From: Desulfosalsimonas propionicica
GTDB taxonomy: Bacteria; Desulfobacterota; Desulfobacteria; Desulfobacterales; Desulfosalsimonadaceae
NCBI RefSeq assembly: GCF_013761005.1
Contig: NZ_JACDUS010000003.1
Span: 1-64,000, forward strand
Length of the DNA stretch: 64,000 nucleotides
Reading direction: 5' to 3'
Shown here in pieces: positions 32,124 to 41,854 of the stretch; the stretch's first letter is position 1, and each line of letters begins with the position of its first letter. Made by a program: the position numbers and the translations under genes. The notes beneath the pieces are model-generated. The model had not been told where the DNA came from. It did no database searches and saw only the letters and a program-made list of their open reading frames with translations.

Positions 32124-33497
32124 ATGACAGAAAAATCACTGTATACATATCCGGTGTTGTGCTTTGCCGCTTTTGTGTTCTGGCTGGTTTCCGTGCCCAT
32201 GGACGGACCCCTTGCCGGGGCTGCAGGTGTAGCCAACGCCTCTGCGGCCTTTCTGCCCATTCATGTGGCGGCTTTGCTGCTTCTTGGGCTTTTCTGCCCC
32301 CGGCAGGCGTTTTTCCGGCTGGTGCCGGCCGGCTGCCTGGCGACTGCTGTGCTGACCCTGCTGCTTTTTTTTAAACCCTCTGCAGGGAGCTGGATCCTGG
32401 CCTGTATGGGTGCAAGCGGGGCCGTGGTGGCCATTGCGGCATGTGTGACACTTTGCCAAAGTCCGGTGCCCCTGTTGTGCGCAGCCGCGGGCCTTGTGAT
32501 GGGCAATCTGTTGGTTTTGCCGGTTTTGCTGCGGCCGTTAGACAGTTTTTGGATTTTTGCGGCAGTGGCTGTGTTTTTGCTTGCCATACCCGTGCTTGCT
32601 GCTCACCTGCCGGATCCGGAACCAATGGAAATGCCCGATGAAACCGGCCCGTGGCATTACCTGCCGTTTATCCTTTTGTTTAAAGTGATATGCGGGCTGA
32701 TGTATGTCATTGTGATGCCGGCCTATCACCAGGAGGCCGCATTTCCGGGTTTTGAGATGCTTTTTTACGTTGCAGCCGTCTTTGGGGCATACCGGCTTAC
32801 CCGTATCAACCGGGATCTTGCCCTGATAGGCGGAGTGGTGCTGGGAATGGCGGCATTTACCATCATGCAGACCGCTCCGGGTTTGTTTTCTGCCAACGCC
32901 GGCATGTTTGCCCTCCAGGCGGCCACCGGGATGGTGGATCTGGTATTGATTGCGGTTCTGCTGGATTTGGCCGATCCGGTGCGTGCCTTTGGCATCGGCC
33001 TGGCCATTGTCTGTACCGGAATTGCCGCTGGTGAGCTCATGGGCCGCTATTTTGCCGGCATGACAGGCGCCATTGCCATGACAGGCCATTTTGTGCTCAA
33101 CCTTTCTGTGCTGGTTCTTTATTTCCTCGGCCGTTACGGATATATTTCCAGTGCCGGTTCGGCTCAAACGCCGGGCCTGGCAGAAACAAAGCCCGGGCCG
33201 GCTGCGGTTGCGGAAGCAGGGCCGGCGGCACCGGTTCCGGACCCGGGCAGGGACCGGCCGGGTTCTGCGGCCGGTGAGGATGAAGTTGAAAAAAAGATGC
33301 CCCGGTATCTCCGGATGCTTTTATCCGAGCGGGAATATCTGGTGCTCAAAAAAGTGCTGGCCGGAAAAACTTACCGCCAGACCGCCCTGGAACTGGCGCT
33401 TTCCGAATCCACGGTAAAAACCTACATGCACCGTGTTTATGAAAAAATGGGGGTCAGCGGAAAAAAGAAGCTGTTTGAAAAACTCAGCAATCTGTAG
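32124..33497 (+). CDS. Membrane LuxR-type regulator with MFS-like sensor
   Basis: A 457 aa protein: about 12 transmembrane helices in the N-terminal 350 residues with an MFS-like arrangement, a flexible Ala/Pro-rich linker (about 355-385) and a C-terminal GerE/LuxR HTH (about 393-455: LSEREYLVLKKVLAGKTYRQTALELALSES and TVKTYMHRVYEKM). DNA binding would therefore occur while the protein is anchored in the inner membrane, so it is an uncommon one-component sensor in which a transporter-like domain probably reads a ligand. The start ATG has a weak AAAAAGAG. It is divergent from an outer-membrane barrel gene, its likeliest target. Confidence 0.88.
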   Translation: MTEKSLYTYPVLCFAAFVFWLVSVPMDGPLAGAAGVANASAAFLPIHVAALLLLGLFCPRQAFFRLVPAGCLATAVLTLLLFFKPSAGSWILACMGASGAVVAIAACVTLCQSPVPLLCAAAGLVMGNLLVLPVLLRPLDSFWIFAAVAVFLLAIPVLAAHLPDPEPMEMPDETGPWHYLPFILLFKVICGLMYVIVMPAYHQEAAFPGFEMLFYVAAVFGAYRLTRINRDLALIGGVVLGMAAFTIMQTAPGLFSANAGMFALQAATGMVDLVLIAVLLDLADPVRAFGIGLAIVCTGIAAGELMGRYFAGMTGAIAMTGHFVLNLSVLVLYFLGRYGYISSAGSAQTPGLAETKPGPAAVAEAGPAAPVPDPGRDRPGSAAGEDEVEKKMPRYLRMLLSEREYLVLKKVLAGKTYRQTALELALSESTVKTYMHRVYEKMGVSGKKKLFEKLSNL

Positions 33498-33613
33498 GCC
33501 CCCCGCGTCCGCATGTACGCTCTGCAACCCGCCCCGTGTGTTTTGTCTGAATCTCTGTTGCTTTTCGTTTTAACGCCTGTATACTTTTTTAGTGGAAACA
33601 GAATAATTCCAAT

Positions 33614-33646
33614 TTACAAAATTGTAATATCAATTGACAATTTTGT
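33614..33646. promoter_or_regulatory. Two ACAA-centred palindromes upstream of glnD
   Basis: TTACAA-AA-TTGTAA (33614-33627) has perfect 6-base arms; ACAATTTTGT (33637-33646) repeats the core two helical turns downstream. Both lie 80-110 bases before the sigma-54 promoter at 33725, the usual position for activator sites. The same core occurs before the second amt gene (40085-40126). Confidence 0.65.
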
Positions 33647-33724
33647 TTTGCTTTTTGAGGGTTCTGAAAATTTTTTTGATTATAAAATTTTGATTTTTAA
33701 GTATATATATTTATTTATCCCAGA

Positions 33725-33740
33725 TGGCATGCAAGTTGCT
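33725..33740 (+). promoter_or_regulatory. Sigma-54 promoter of glnD
   Basis: TGGCAT-GCAAG-TTGCT matches TGGCAC-N5-TTGCW with one difference in the -24 half. The glnD start codon lies 27 bases after the -12 element, giving a very short leader. Confidence 0.75.
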
Positions 33741-33766
33741 TCAACAGAGCAAACGGAGGAAAGATT

Positions 33767-36376
33767 TTGACCGCATACACAGAAAAAAAACAGGTATCCG
33801 ATCCGGCGGTGGTTTTAAAACAGGCCCGGCAACATCTGTTTTCATCAGCCATGGAATGGGAGCCTTCAGAATTTATCCGCGCCCATGCAGAGCTGTTTGA
33901 CGCTTATTTCCGGCAGTGCTTTGCCGCCAGCCGGGTGGGACCGCAGTTGGCCATCAACCGCAACCCGTATGCGGTCATTGCCCTGGGTGGATACGGCCGT
34001 GCCGAGCAATGCGTGTTTTCAGACGTGGATCTGCTGCTTTTGTTTGAAAAGTCCGTGCCTGAAGAAGCCGAGGAACTGGTCAGGGAATACGTTTATCCCC
34101 TGTGGGATCTGGGCCTGGACGTGGGCTATGCCATCCGCTCTCTGCGCGAATGCGTGAAGATGGCCAAAGAGGATCTGGAAGTGCTTACCGCAGTGCTGGA
34201 TGCCCGGTTTTTATGCGGCATTTCATCCGTATACGCGGACTTGACCGCCCAGGTACGGGACCGGGTGCTTTGCCGGGCCCCGCATAAGATCATCCGCTCA
34301 TTGGTGGACCGCAACCGGCAGCGACATGATCATTACGGGGACTCCGCCTTTTTGCTGGAGCCCAATTTAAAAGAGGGCGCCGGCGGGCTGCGCGATTATC
34401 ACACCATGCGCTGGATCGGCCGGATCAGGTTTGATTTGAAGGAATTGCGGGACCTGGAATATCACGGGGCAATTTCCAGCGCTGAATATGAAAATCTGGC
34501 CGGCGCCGTGGAATTCATATGGAAGGTGCGAAACCGGCTTCATTACTTTACCGGCCGCAAGTGCGATCAGCTCTATTTCAACTACCAGCTAAGGCTGGCA
34601 GAGGAAATGGGCCTTGTGGAAAAAGACGGCCAAATGCCGGTGGAACGGCTTATGAGCGAGCTGCACGCAAAAATGGGGTATGTCAAAAAACAGCTCCTGC
34701 TGTTTTTGTTTGAGCTCGGGTTTGAAAAACCATCCCGCCGCAGCTTTGGATTTCGCCGGCATCCGGAAATTCCCGGCATTGAAATCAGCCGAGGGGGACT
34801 GGATTTCAAATCCTCGAGCCGGATTGTCAAATCTCCGGAACTGCTGATCCAGATTTTTGAGGCCAGCGCCCGACTCCGCATGCCCCTGACCCGGGAGGCC
34901 GGGCGCCTGGTGCGGGAATTCGGATACCTGGCAGACGACAAATTCCGGGGCAATCCCACGGTTCGCCGGGCGTTTGAAAATATTCTGCTCACTCCGGCAA
35001 AGCCGGTCAACGTCCTGGAGCAGATGCTGGAAACCGGGTTTCTGGTGCGCCTGATTCCCGAATTTGGGGGGATCGTGGACCGGATTCAGTTTGATGCCTA
35101 TCATCTCTATCCCGTGGATCGCCACAGCCTGCGCACGGTTTATTTTATCAAGTCTTTTGGCGACAGCCCGCCCGATGGTGTGGATCCTTTGTGCATTCGG
35201 GTTTATAACGGTCTTAAGCGCAAGCAGTTGCTGCTTTTGGCAGCCCTGCTCCACGATATCGGCAAGGCCGGGGCAGAGGGGAAGCATTCCATTACCGGCG
35301 CGCAAATGGCCAAAGACATCGTGGCCGGCATGGGCTACGGTCCCAAAGAAGTGGAGCTGATCTGTTTTTTGATTGAAAATCATCTGCTGCTGGTTAAAAC
35401 CGCCAGCCGGCGGGATATTCACGACGAGGAAACCGCCATCCGAACAGCCCGGCAGATCGGTCATGTCAATCGTCTGAAAATGCTTTACCTGCTGACCGTG
35501 GCCGATTCCATGGCCACGGGACCAAAGGCCTGGAATGACTGGACTGCCACCCTGGTGCGCGATTTTTTTTTAAAGATCCTGCGGATACTGGAGAAAGGCG
35601 AGCTTGCCACCACGGGTGCGGTGCGCCGGGTGGAGAAGAAAAAGGCCTACGTGCGCCAGGCTGTGGATTTTCCGGATACGGATGTTGAATCTTTGCTCAA
35701 TATTCTTTCGCCCAGGTATCTGCTCTATACCGAGGCCCGGGATGTCGTGTCCCATTTAAACCTTTACCGGCAGCTGCAAGGCAATGAATACGTATGGGAG
35801 ATCACCCCGGACGAGACCTCCAATACCCGAACCGTGGTGGTTTGTGCAAAGGACCGGCCCGGTCTGTTTTCCAAAATTTCCGGGGTCTTTACCCTAAGCG
35901 GTATTGATGTGTTAAATGCCCAGGTTTTTACCTGGAAAAACAATGTGGCCCTGGATATTTTCACCGTTACCCCGCCGCCGGATGAAATCTTTGAGGCTGA
36001 GCGCTGGCAGCGGGCCGGACGGGATCTGGAGTCTGCTTTGGCCGGCCGGCTGGATCTGGGCACGGCTTTGGCGCAAAAGCCGGTTCGGGAGGCAAAGCAG
36101 GAAGTCTCCGGCCGGCCCAACCGGGTGGTGATTGATAATGACAGTTCCAGTTTCTACACCATTGTTGAAGTTTTTGCCTATGATTTTCCCGGTCTTTTGT
36201 ACCGGATTACGGATGCGCTGACCAGAAGTGGTCTGGATATATGGGTTGCCAAGATTGCAACCAAGGTTGATCAGGTCGTGGATGTCTTTTATGTCCGCGA
36301 CGACCAGGGCAATAAGGTGGAAGATGCCGGCCAGGTGGAAGACATCCGGCGGCAGGTGCTTTCCGTGCTGCCCTGA
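33767..36376 (+). CDS. glnD: Bifunctional PII uridylyltransferase/uridylyl-removing enzyme
   Basis: An 869 aa cytoplasmic glutamine sensor that uridylylates PII when nitrogen is scarce and removes UMP when glutamine is plentiful. Domains in order: nucleotidyltransferase (GGYGRAEQ near residue 74, then FSDVDLLLL), helical linker, HD hydrolase (LLHDIGKAG near 495) and two C-terminal ACT domains (about 690-770 and 795-869: VVVCAKDRPGLFSKI; IVEVFAYDFPGLLYRI) that bind glutamine. The start codon is TTG with GGAGGAAAG in front. It leads the nitrogen island and has its own sigma-54 promoter. Its target Tyr51 is present in the adjacent GlnB. Confidence 0.96.
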   Translation: MTAYTEKKQVSDPAVVLKQARQHLFSSAMEWEPSEFIRAHAELFDAYFRQCFAASRVGPQLAINRNPYAVIALGGYGRAEQCVFSDVDLLLLFEKSVPEEAEELVREYVYPLWDLGLDVGYAIRSLRECVKMAKEDLEVLTAVLDARFLCGISSVYADLTAQVRDRVLCRAPHKIIRSLVDRNRQRHDHYGDSAFLLEPNLKEGAGGLRDYHTMRWIGRIRFDLKELRDLEYHGAISSAEYENLAGAVEFIWKVRNRLHYFTGRKCDQLYFNYQLRLAEEMGLVEKDGQMPVERLMSELHAKMGYVKKQLLLFLFELGFEKPSRRSFGFRRHPEIPGIEISRGGLDFKSSSRIVKSPELLIQIFEASARLRMPLTREAGRLVREFGYLADDKFRGNPTVRRAFENILLTPAKPVNVLEQMLETGFLVRLIPEFGGIVDRIQFDAYHLYPVDRHSLRTVYFIKSFGDSPPDGVDPLCIRVYNGLKRKQLLLLAALLHDIGKAGAEGKHSITGAQMAKDIVAGMGYGPKEVELICFLIENHLLLVKTASRRDIHDEETAIRTARQIGHVNRLKMLYLLTVADSMATGPKAWNDWTATLVRDFFLKILRILEKGELATTGAVRRVEKKKAYVRQAVDFPDTDVESLLNILSPRYLLYTEARDVVSHLNLYRQLQGNEYVWEITPDETSNTRTVVVCAKDRPGLFSKISGVFTLSGIDVLNAQVFTWKNNVALDIFTVTPPPDEIFEAERWQRAGRDLESALAGRLDLGTALAQKPVREAKQEVSGRPNRVVIDNDSSSFYTIVEVFAYDFPGLLYRITDALTRSGLDIWVAKIATKVDQVVDVFYVRDDQGNKVEDAGQVEDIRRQVLSVLP

Positions 36377-36429
36377 GTTTGTCTGTATCCGGCCGATCCT
36401 GTCTATAATTTTATTAAGGAGCGAAAATT

Positions 36430-37719
36430 ATGAAAAAGGTTCTAAACGCATTGCTTCTGCTGCTGTTGCCCGCTGCCCCGGCATTTGCCGGCCAGCAGGC
36501 GGACAGCGGGGACACCGCCTGGGTTATTGTGGCAACAGCCCTGGTGATGATGATGACCCCGGCGGGGCTGGCGCTTTTTTACGGCGGCATGTCAAGGTAT
36601 AAAAATTTGCTCAATACCCTGGCCATGACCTTTGTGGCCTATTGCCTGGCCAGCGTGATATGGGTGATGTGGGGTTACAGCCTGGCCTTTGGCCCGAGTG
36701 CGGGCGGAATCGTGGGCGGGCTGGATTATCTGTTTTTGGCCGGCATCGGCCCGGAGAGTGTTTCCGGCACCATCCCCACACTGGTGTTTGTGGTCTTTCA
36801 GATGACGTTTGCCGCAATCACCGTGGCCCTGGTGCTCGGTGCCATCGTGGACAGGATGAAGTTTTCCGCCTGGATTGTGTTTGCCGTGCTCTGGCTGACC
36901 GTGGTTTACAGCCCCGTGGCCCACTGGGTATGGGGCGGCGGCTGGATGCATACCATGGGCGCCCTGGACTTTGCAGGCGGAAACGTGGTGCATATCAATG
37001 CAGGTGTTGCCGGGCTGGTGCTTTCCATGATGGTGGGCAAGCGGCTGGGCTACGGCAAGGATGCCATGTTTCCCTCCAGCATTACATTAACAGCCCTGGG
37101 CGCGGCCCTTTTGTGGTTCGGGTGGTTCGGGTTTAATGCCGGCAGCCAGCTGGCTGCAGACGGCGTGGCTGCCTCGGCCTTCATGGTGACCAATACTTCT
37201 GCGGCCATGGGGGCGCTTGCCTGGATGTTTGCTGAATGGTTTGCCAATGACCGGCCCACCGTGCTCGGCATTGCCTCGGGCGTTGTGGCCGGCCTTGTTG
37301 CCATTACCCCGGCAGCCGGGTATGTCAATCTGCCCGCAGCCCTGGTGATCGGGGCCGTGGCCGGGATGCTGGGTTTCTACAGTGTGGCCAGGCTCAAGCA
37401 GAAGCTCGGGTATGACGATTCCCTGGACGCCTTCGGGGTCCATGGCGTATGCGGCATGTGGGGCGCGCTTGCAACCGGCATATTTGCCAACCCGGCCATT
37501 ACAGAAGGTGCAGCCGGCCTGTTATACGGCAACCCCATGCAGGTGGTCATACAGGTGGTTTCCATAGTGGCCACCGTCGCCTTTTCAGCCGCTGCCACAT
37601 TTGTGGTGGTGATCGTCACCCGGGCTGTCACAAGGGGACTTCGCGTGGAAGCAGACAGCGAAATCACCGGGCTCGACAATGCCATCCACGGCGAGCGGGC
37701 CTTTGAAATTACCGGTTAA
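36430..37719 (+). CDS. amt: Ammonium transporter (first copy)
   Basis: A 429 aa Amt/Rh-family channel with a signal peptide (about 1-20, ending AFAG) and 11 transmembrane helices. Seen: the periplasmic FYGGMSRYKN segment, the pore His-containing GNVVHINAGVAGL, and GFNAGSQLAADG; DAFGVHGVCGMWG contains the second pore His. It lies 54 bases after glnD and 68 bases before glnB, and amt-glnB pairs usually mean that PII plugs the channel when ammonium is high. No separate sigma-54 site was seen before it, so it probably shares the glnD transcript. Confidence 0.95.
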   Translation: MKKVLNALLLLLLPAAPAFAGQQADSGDTAWVIVATALVMMMTPAGLALFYGGMSRYKNLLNTLAMTFVAYCLASVIWVMWGYSLAFGPSAGGIVGGLDYLFLAGIGPESVSGTIPTLVFVVFQMTFAAITVALVLGAIVDRMKFSAWIVFAVLWLTVVYSPVAHWVWGGGWMHTMGALDFAGGNVVHINAGVAGLVLSMMVGKRLGYGKDAMFPSSITLTALGAALLWFGWFGFNAGSQLAADGVAASAFMVTNTSAAMGALAWMFAEWFANDRPTVLGIASGVVAGLVAITPAAGYVNLPAALVIGAVAGMLGFYSVARLKQKLGYDDSLDAFGVHGVCGMWGALATGIFANPAITEGAAGLLYGNPMQVVIQVVSIVATVAFSAAATFVVVIVTRAVTRGLRVEADSEITGLDNAIHGERAFEITG

Positions 37720-37783
37720 GGAAATTTCGTAAAAAAGATAAAAACAGAATTTTTTACCAAGTAACCTTGCAGCAGGAGGATAA

Positions 37784-38125
<342 letters not shown>

Positions 38126-38194
38126 AAAACAGCATTTACATTTATTGGGTTTTAAAGCAGTTTATTCATCAAAAATTCGAGGAGGAAACAGACA

Positions 38195-39610
38195 ATGAAA
38201 CAGCCAAAAGACGTACTGGAGATGATTCAGCAGGAAAACATACGGGTGGTGGACATCCGGTTCATGGATTTTCCCGGCATATGGCAGCATTTTACCGTAC
38301 CGGTCAGCGAAATGAGCGAGGACTCCTTTGAGGACGGCTACGGGTTTGACGGTTCCAGCCTGCGGGGCTGGCAGCCCATCAACGCAAGTGACATGCTCGT
38401 TGTTCCCGATGCCTCCACGGCCAGGATCGATCCCTTCTACGAGGAAAAAACCCTGGTATTGATCGGCAATATTGTGGATCCGGTCACCCGGGAGGCCTAC
38501 TCCCGGGACCCGCGGCACGTGGCCCAGAAGGCTGAAAATTATCTCAAGCAGAGCGGCATCGGGGATACGGCCTTTATCGGCCCGGAAGCCGAGTTTTTCA
38601 TTTTTGATGACGTGCGCTTTGATTCCCAGAGAAACAAGGCGTTTTACATGGTGGATTCAGAAGAGGGTGTGTGGAACACCGGCCGCGAGGAAAATCCCAA
38701 CCTGGCATACAAGCCGCGCCACAAGGAAGGCTATTTCCCGGTGCCGCCCATGGACAAGGGCCAGGATATTCGAACCGACATGATGCTGGCCTTGGAGGAT
38801 CTGGGCATTGACGTGGAATGCCAGCATCACGAGGTGGCCACCGCCGGTCAGGCAGAAATCGACATGCGCTTTAAGCCGCTGATGGAAATGGGTGATCAGC
38901 TGGTATGGTTCAAGTATGTGCTCAAAAACGTGGGCCATCAGTACAACAAGACGGTCACGTTCATGCCAAAACCCCTGTTTGAGGACAACGGCACGGGCAT
39001 GCACACCCATGTCAGTATCTGGAGAGACGGTGTTCCCCTGTTTGCCGGCGACAAGTACGCCGGGCTTTCCCAGGAGGCGCTTTATGCCGTGGGCGGTATC
39101 TTAAGGCATTGCAAGGCGCTGTGCGCGTTTACCAACCCCACCACAAACTCTTACAAGCGTCTTGTGCCGGGTTTTGAGGCGCCGGTGAACCTGGCCTATT
39201 CGAGCCGAAACCGCAGTGCTGCGGTGCGGATTCCCATGTACTCGGCATCGCCGAAGGCCAAACGCATCGAGTTCAGGACCCCGGATCCGTCCTGCAACGG
39301 GTATCTGGCCTTTTCCGCCATTCTTATGGCGGTCATCGACGGGATTGAAAACAAGATTGATCCGGGCGATCCCATGGACAAAAACATCTATGACCTGCCC
39401 CCCGAGGAGCTGGCCCAGATCGATTCCGCCCCGGGCTCCCTTGAAGAGGCTCTGCAGGGTCTTGCAGATGACCACGCGTTTCTGCTCAAGGGCGATGTGT
39501 TTACCAAGGATGTAGTTGAGCGCTGGATTGAGTACAAAATGGAAAAAGAGGTCAATGCCATCAAGTTGCGGCCTCATCCGCACGAGTTTTTCCTGTATTA
39601 CGACATTTAG
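38195..39610 (+). CDS. glnA: Glutamine synthetase, type I
   Basis: A 471 aa dodecameric enzyme making glutamine from glutamate, ammonia and ATP. Seen: [11 protein letters not shown] near residue 50, GPEAEFF (metal ligands), the ATP-binding [19 protein letters not shown], and [10 protein letters not shown] near residue 399, the adenylylation-site motif with Tyr of GS-I-beta enzymes. Thus regulation by an adenylyltransferase (glnE, not in the window) is likely. GGAGG before the ATG; strong terminator at 39646. It is probably co-transcribed with glnB. Confidence 0.97.
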   Translation: MKQPKDVLEMIQQENIRVVDIRFMDFPGIWQHFTVPVSEMSEDSFEDGYGFDGSSLRGWQPINASDMLVVPDASTARIDPFYEEKTLVLIGNIVDPVTREAYSRDPRHVAQKAENYLKQSGIGDTAFIGPEAEFFIFDDVRFDSQRNKAFYMVDSEEGVWNTGREENPNLAYKPRHKEGYFPVPPMDKGQDIRTDMMLALEDLGIDVECQHHEVATAGQAEIDMRFKPLMEMGDQLVWFKYVLKNVGHQYNKTVTFMPKPLFEDNGTGMHTHVSIWRDGVPLFAGDKYAGLSQEALYAVGGILRHCKALCAFTNPTTNSYKRLVPGFEAPVNLAYSSRNRSAAVRIPMYSASPKAKRIEFRTPDPSCNGYLAFSAILMAVIDGIENKIDPGDPMDKNIYDLPPEELAQIDSAPGSLEEALQGLADDHAFLLKGDVFTKDVVERWIEYKMEKEVNAIKLRPHPHEFFLYYDI

Positions 39611-39645
39611 TCCCCCCTCCTGACTGCGCAAAAGCGCAGGCGGAT

Positions 39646-39682
39646 AAAAAGGCGGTCCCTGTGGTCAGGGGCCGCCTTTTTT
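39646..39682 (+). terminator. Rho-independent terminator after glnA
   Basis: AAAAAGGCGG-T-CCCTG and CAGGG-G-CCGCCTTTTTT form a long GC-rich stem with a 4-base loop and a T run (39675-39682). Confidence 0.88.
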
Positions 39683-39805
39683 GATGGCGCCGTAAAAGCC
39701 CAATATATGTGTTACGCGCAATTTCTTAGAATTTCACGTACGGATAAGTCCTTTGCATTCTTTGAAATTGCGCAAGCCTTGATCTTGAACTTTTACGGCA
39801 CCATC
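39683..39805. repeat. MITE-like palindromic element, copy 1
   Basis: A 123-base element bounded by inverted ends GATGGCGCCGTAAAAG and CTTTTACGGCACCATC, with inner arms GCGCAATTTC / GAAATTGCGC. It matches the element at 55628-55751 over its whole length with scattered substitutions. No ORF inside. It begins at the last base of the glnA terminator. The two related copies with sharp ends in separate contexts suggest a non-autonomous mobile or REP/BIME-type repeat; target duplications are not obvious. Confidence 0.7.
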
Positions 39806-39820
39806 TGAAATCAGACTTCC

Positions 39821-40019
39821 AAGGAAGTCCAAGGTCGGAGTTTCAGTTTTTGAAGCAACATTGAGCGTTTACGGAAAAATTCAGCAAATGCCGGAGCGTA
39901 AAAATTTCAAATTGTTTGAGGCCGGCAGGCCGAGTTTTTGAAATTTTAGCGAAGGCATTTGATGAATTCGTAAAGGGGCAGGAGCGAAAAAACTGAAACC
40001 CCGGCCGCAGGGCTTCCTT
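39821..40019. repeat. 199-base long imperfect hairpin
   Basis: The ends AAGGAAG / CTTCCTT are followed inward by GGAGTTTCAGTTTTT versus AAAAAACTGAAACCCC, then GTTTACGGAAAAATTCA versus TGAATTCGTAAA, AAATGCC versus GGCATTT and AAAATTTCAAA versus TTTGAAATTTT. The tip is AGGCCGGCAGGCCG. Nearly the whole element pairs with itself. No protein-like ORF. It is different in sequence from the MITE-like copy next to it. It could be a second repeat family, a structured RNA or a recombination relic. Confidence 0.65.
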
Positions 40020-40084
40020 CCTGCAACAACAGCGGACGCGCTAAAAAGCTTTTTGCAATGCCATCTTTTTGTGCCTAAAAATTT

Positions 40085-40126
40085 ACAATTTTGTTATTTT
40101 TCTATTTTAACATTGCAAAAATGTAA
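40085..40126. promoter_or_regulatory. Two ACAA-type palindromes upstream of the second amt
   Basis: ACAATTTTGT (40085-40094) and TTGCAA-AA-ATGTAA (40113-40126) resemble the pair before glnD (33614-33646). They lie about 85-125 bases upstream of the sigma-54 promoter at 40211. Probable sites of a common enhancer-binding protein, which is not obviously encoded nearby. Confidence 0.6.
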
Positions 40127-40210
40127 TATTCTTTTTTGGGCTTCTGAAGTGGCCTTTTTTTATATACTATAAAATCAAATGCTTATTTTAATAGCTTGCT
40201 TAATAGCAAA

Positions 40211-40226
40211 TGGCACGCCAATTGCT
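40211..40226 (+). promoter_or_regulatory. Sigma-54 promoter of the second amt
   Basis: TGGCACGCCAATTGCT fits TGGCAC-N5-TTGCW exactly. It lies about 93 bases before the start codon. A CTTTCAG/CTGAAAG hairpin lies in the leader (about 40240-40280). Confidence 0.88.
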
Positions 40227-40318
40227 ATTAAGAAACCAAGGCCTTTCAGGTCAGCGCATCCAACTGTTTCTGAAAGCTGAAATTTAAAACCAGTAACTGA
40301 ACCCGGGAGGTATCAGGA

Positions 40319-41671
40319 ATGAAAACATTGCTATGGACAACGATGATATGGGCCGCAGCTTTGCTGCCGGCGTTTGCCGGCGACGGCCCTTCAATTGAAT
40401 CAAACCACGCGGCCGTCGGCCAGGTCCAGACCCATGCGGATTATACATGGACGCTGGTTGCCGCCATTCTGGTTTTCTTCATGCAGGCGGGCTTTGCCAT
40501 GGTGGAAGCCGGGTTTACCCGGGCCAAAAATTCCATCAACATATTGATGAAAAATCTCATGGATTTTTCCATGGGTTCGCTGGTGTTCTGGGCCGTGGGA
40601 TTTGGTTTGATGTTCGGGGTTTCTAACACCGGCTGGTTTGGCACGTCCGGGTTTTTCTTAAGCGGTTATGAACCCGGCGGCGATCCCTGGGTGTTGATGT
40701 TCTGGATTTTCCAGGCTGTGTTTGCCGCCACCGCCGCCACCATCGTTTCCGGGGCCATGGCCGAGCGGACCCGGTTTATCGGTTATATCCTCTATACCAT
40801 TTTTATTACCGGCCTGATTTATCCGGTGTTTGGCAGCTGGGCCTGGGGCGGGCTGCTCGACGGCGGCGGATGGCTTGAAAAATTGGGTTTTATCGATTTT
40901 GCCGGCTCCACTGTCGTGCATTCCGTGGGCGGGTGGGCCGCGCTTGCAGGGGCCGTGGTGCTGGGCCCCAGGATGGGCAAGTACGCAAAAGACGGTTCAA
41001 TCCGGCCGATTCTGGGCCACAATATCCCCCTGGCCGGACTGGGGGTATTTATCCTCTGGATGGGCTGGTTCGGGTTTAATGCCGGCTCCACGACCGCGGC
41101 CAACACGGATGTGGCCCTGATTGCGGTCAACACGGCCCTGGCCGCATCCGCGGGTGCCGTGTTTGCCATGCTCACTTCCTGGATCAAGTTTTCGAAACCA
41201 GAGGTGAGCATGAGTTTAAACGGGGCCCTGGCCGGCCTGGTGGGGATTACGGCCGGGTGCGCCAATGTCTCGCCCACGGCATCGATTGTCATCGGGGCTG
41301 TGGCCGGCGTGATCGTGGTCATGTCGGTTTTGTTTTTTGAAAAGATCCGGGTGGACGACCCGGTGGGTGCGGTGTCGGTGCATGGTGTCAACGGTGCCTG
41401 GGGAACGCTGGCTGCGGGCATTTTTAATACCGGGGGAACATCTGCGGCCATTATCGGGGTGCAGTTGCTGGGCATTGCCGCCGCCTTTGTCTGGACCTTC
41501 GGGGCCGCCTTTATCCTGTTTAAACTGGTGGATATGGTCGTGGGCCTGCGGGTTTCCGCAGAAGAAGAGCGGGAGGGACTCGATTTTACCGAACATGCGG
41601 GTACCGCATACCCGGATTTCGAGTTGGTCTCCTATAGCGGGGGGTCTCTCTCTTCATATAAACCGCAGTAG
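40319..41671 (+). CDS. amt: Ammonium transporter (second copy)
   Basis: A 450 aa Amt/Rh-family channel, distinct from the one at 36430. Signal peptide (about 1-20, ending AFAGD), 11 helices, a periplasmic GFAMVEAGFTRAKN segment, the first pore His in STVVHSVGGWAAL and the second in GAVSVHGVNGAWG. The C-terminal tail (about 410-450) is the part that usually contacts PII. GGGAGG precedes the ATG. It has its own perfect sigma-54 promoter, so expression should respond to nitrogen. Terminator-like hairpin follows at 41705-41750. Confidence 0.95.
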   Translation: MKTLLWTTMIWAAALLPAFAGDGPSIESNHAAVGQVQTHADYTWTLVAAILVFFMQAGFAMVEAGFTRAKNSINILMKNLMDFSMGSLVFWAVGFGLMFGVSNTGWFGTSGFFLSGYEPGGDPWVLMFWIFQAVFAATAATIVSGAMAERTRFIGYILYTIFITGLIYPVFGSWAWGGLLDGGGWLEKLGFIDFAGSTVVHSVGGWAALAGAVVLGPRMGKYAKDGSIRPILGHNIPLAGLGVFILWMGWFGFNAGSTTAANTDVALIAVNTALAASAGAVFAMLTSWIKFSKPEVSMSLNGALAGLVGITAGCANVSPTASIVIGAVAGVIVVMSVLFFEKIRVDDPVGAVSVHGVNGAWGTLAAGIFNTGGTSAAIIGVQLLGIAAAFVWTFGAAFILFKLVDMVVGLRVSAEEEREGLDFTEHAGTAYPDFELVSYSGGSLSSYKPQ

Positions 41672-41704
41672 ACTCGCAATGCGAAAGAACCTTGAAACGC
41701 GAAT

Positions 41705-41762
41705 CGCACAAGGCCGTTTTGGTCAGGATTTTGTCCGGCTGCCTTGTGCGGTTTCGTGGTTT
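41705..41762 (+). terminator. Terminator after the second amt
   Basis: CGCACAAGGC (41705-41714) pairs with GCCTTGTGCG (41741-41750), extended by GAAACGCG/CGGTTTCG-type flanks, followed by T-rich sequence from 41757 onward. Confidence 0.75.
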
Positions 41763-41854
41763 TTGTTTTGGTTTGTTTTTGAGATTTATGGTAAAAATAT
41801 AACAGCAGCAACAGGGAGTGTTTTTGTTTTTACAATCAAAACTGAGACAGCACA

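Noticed and set aside
39821-40019. Whether the repeated blocks are a CRISPR array
   Set aside because: The blocks are inverted, not regularly spaced direct repeats with unique spacers; there are no cas genes in the window.
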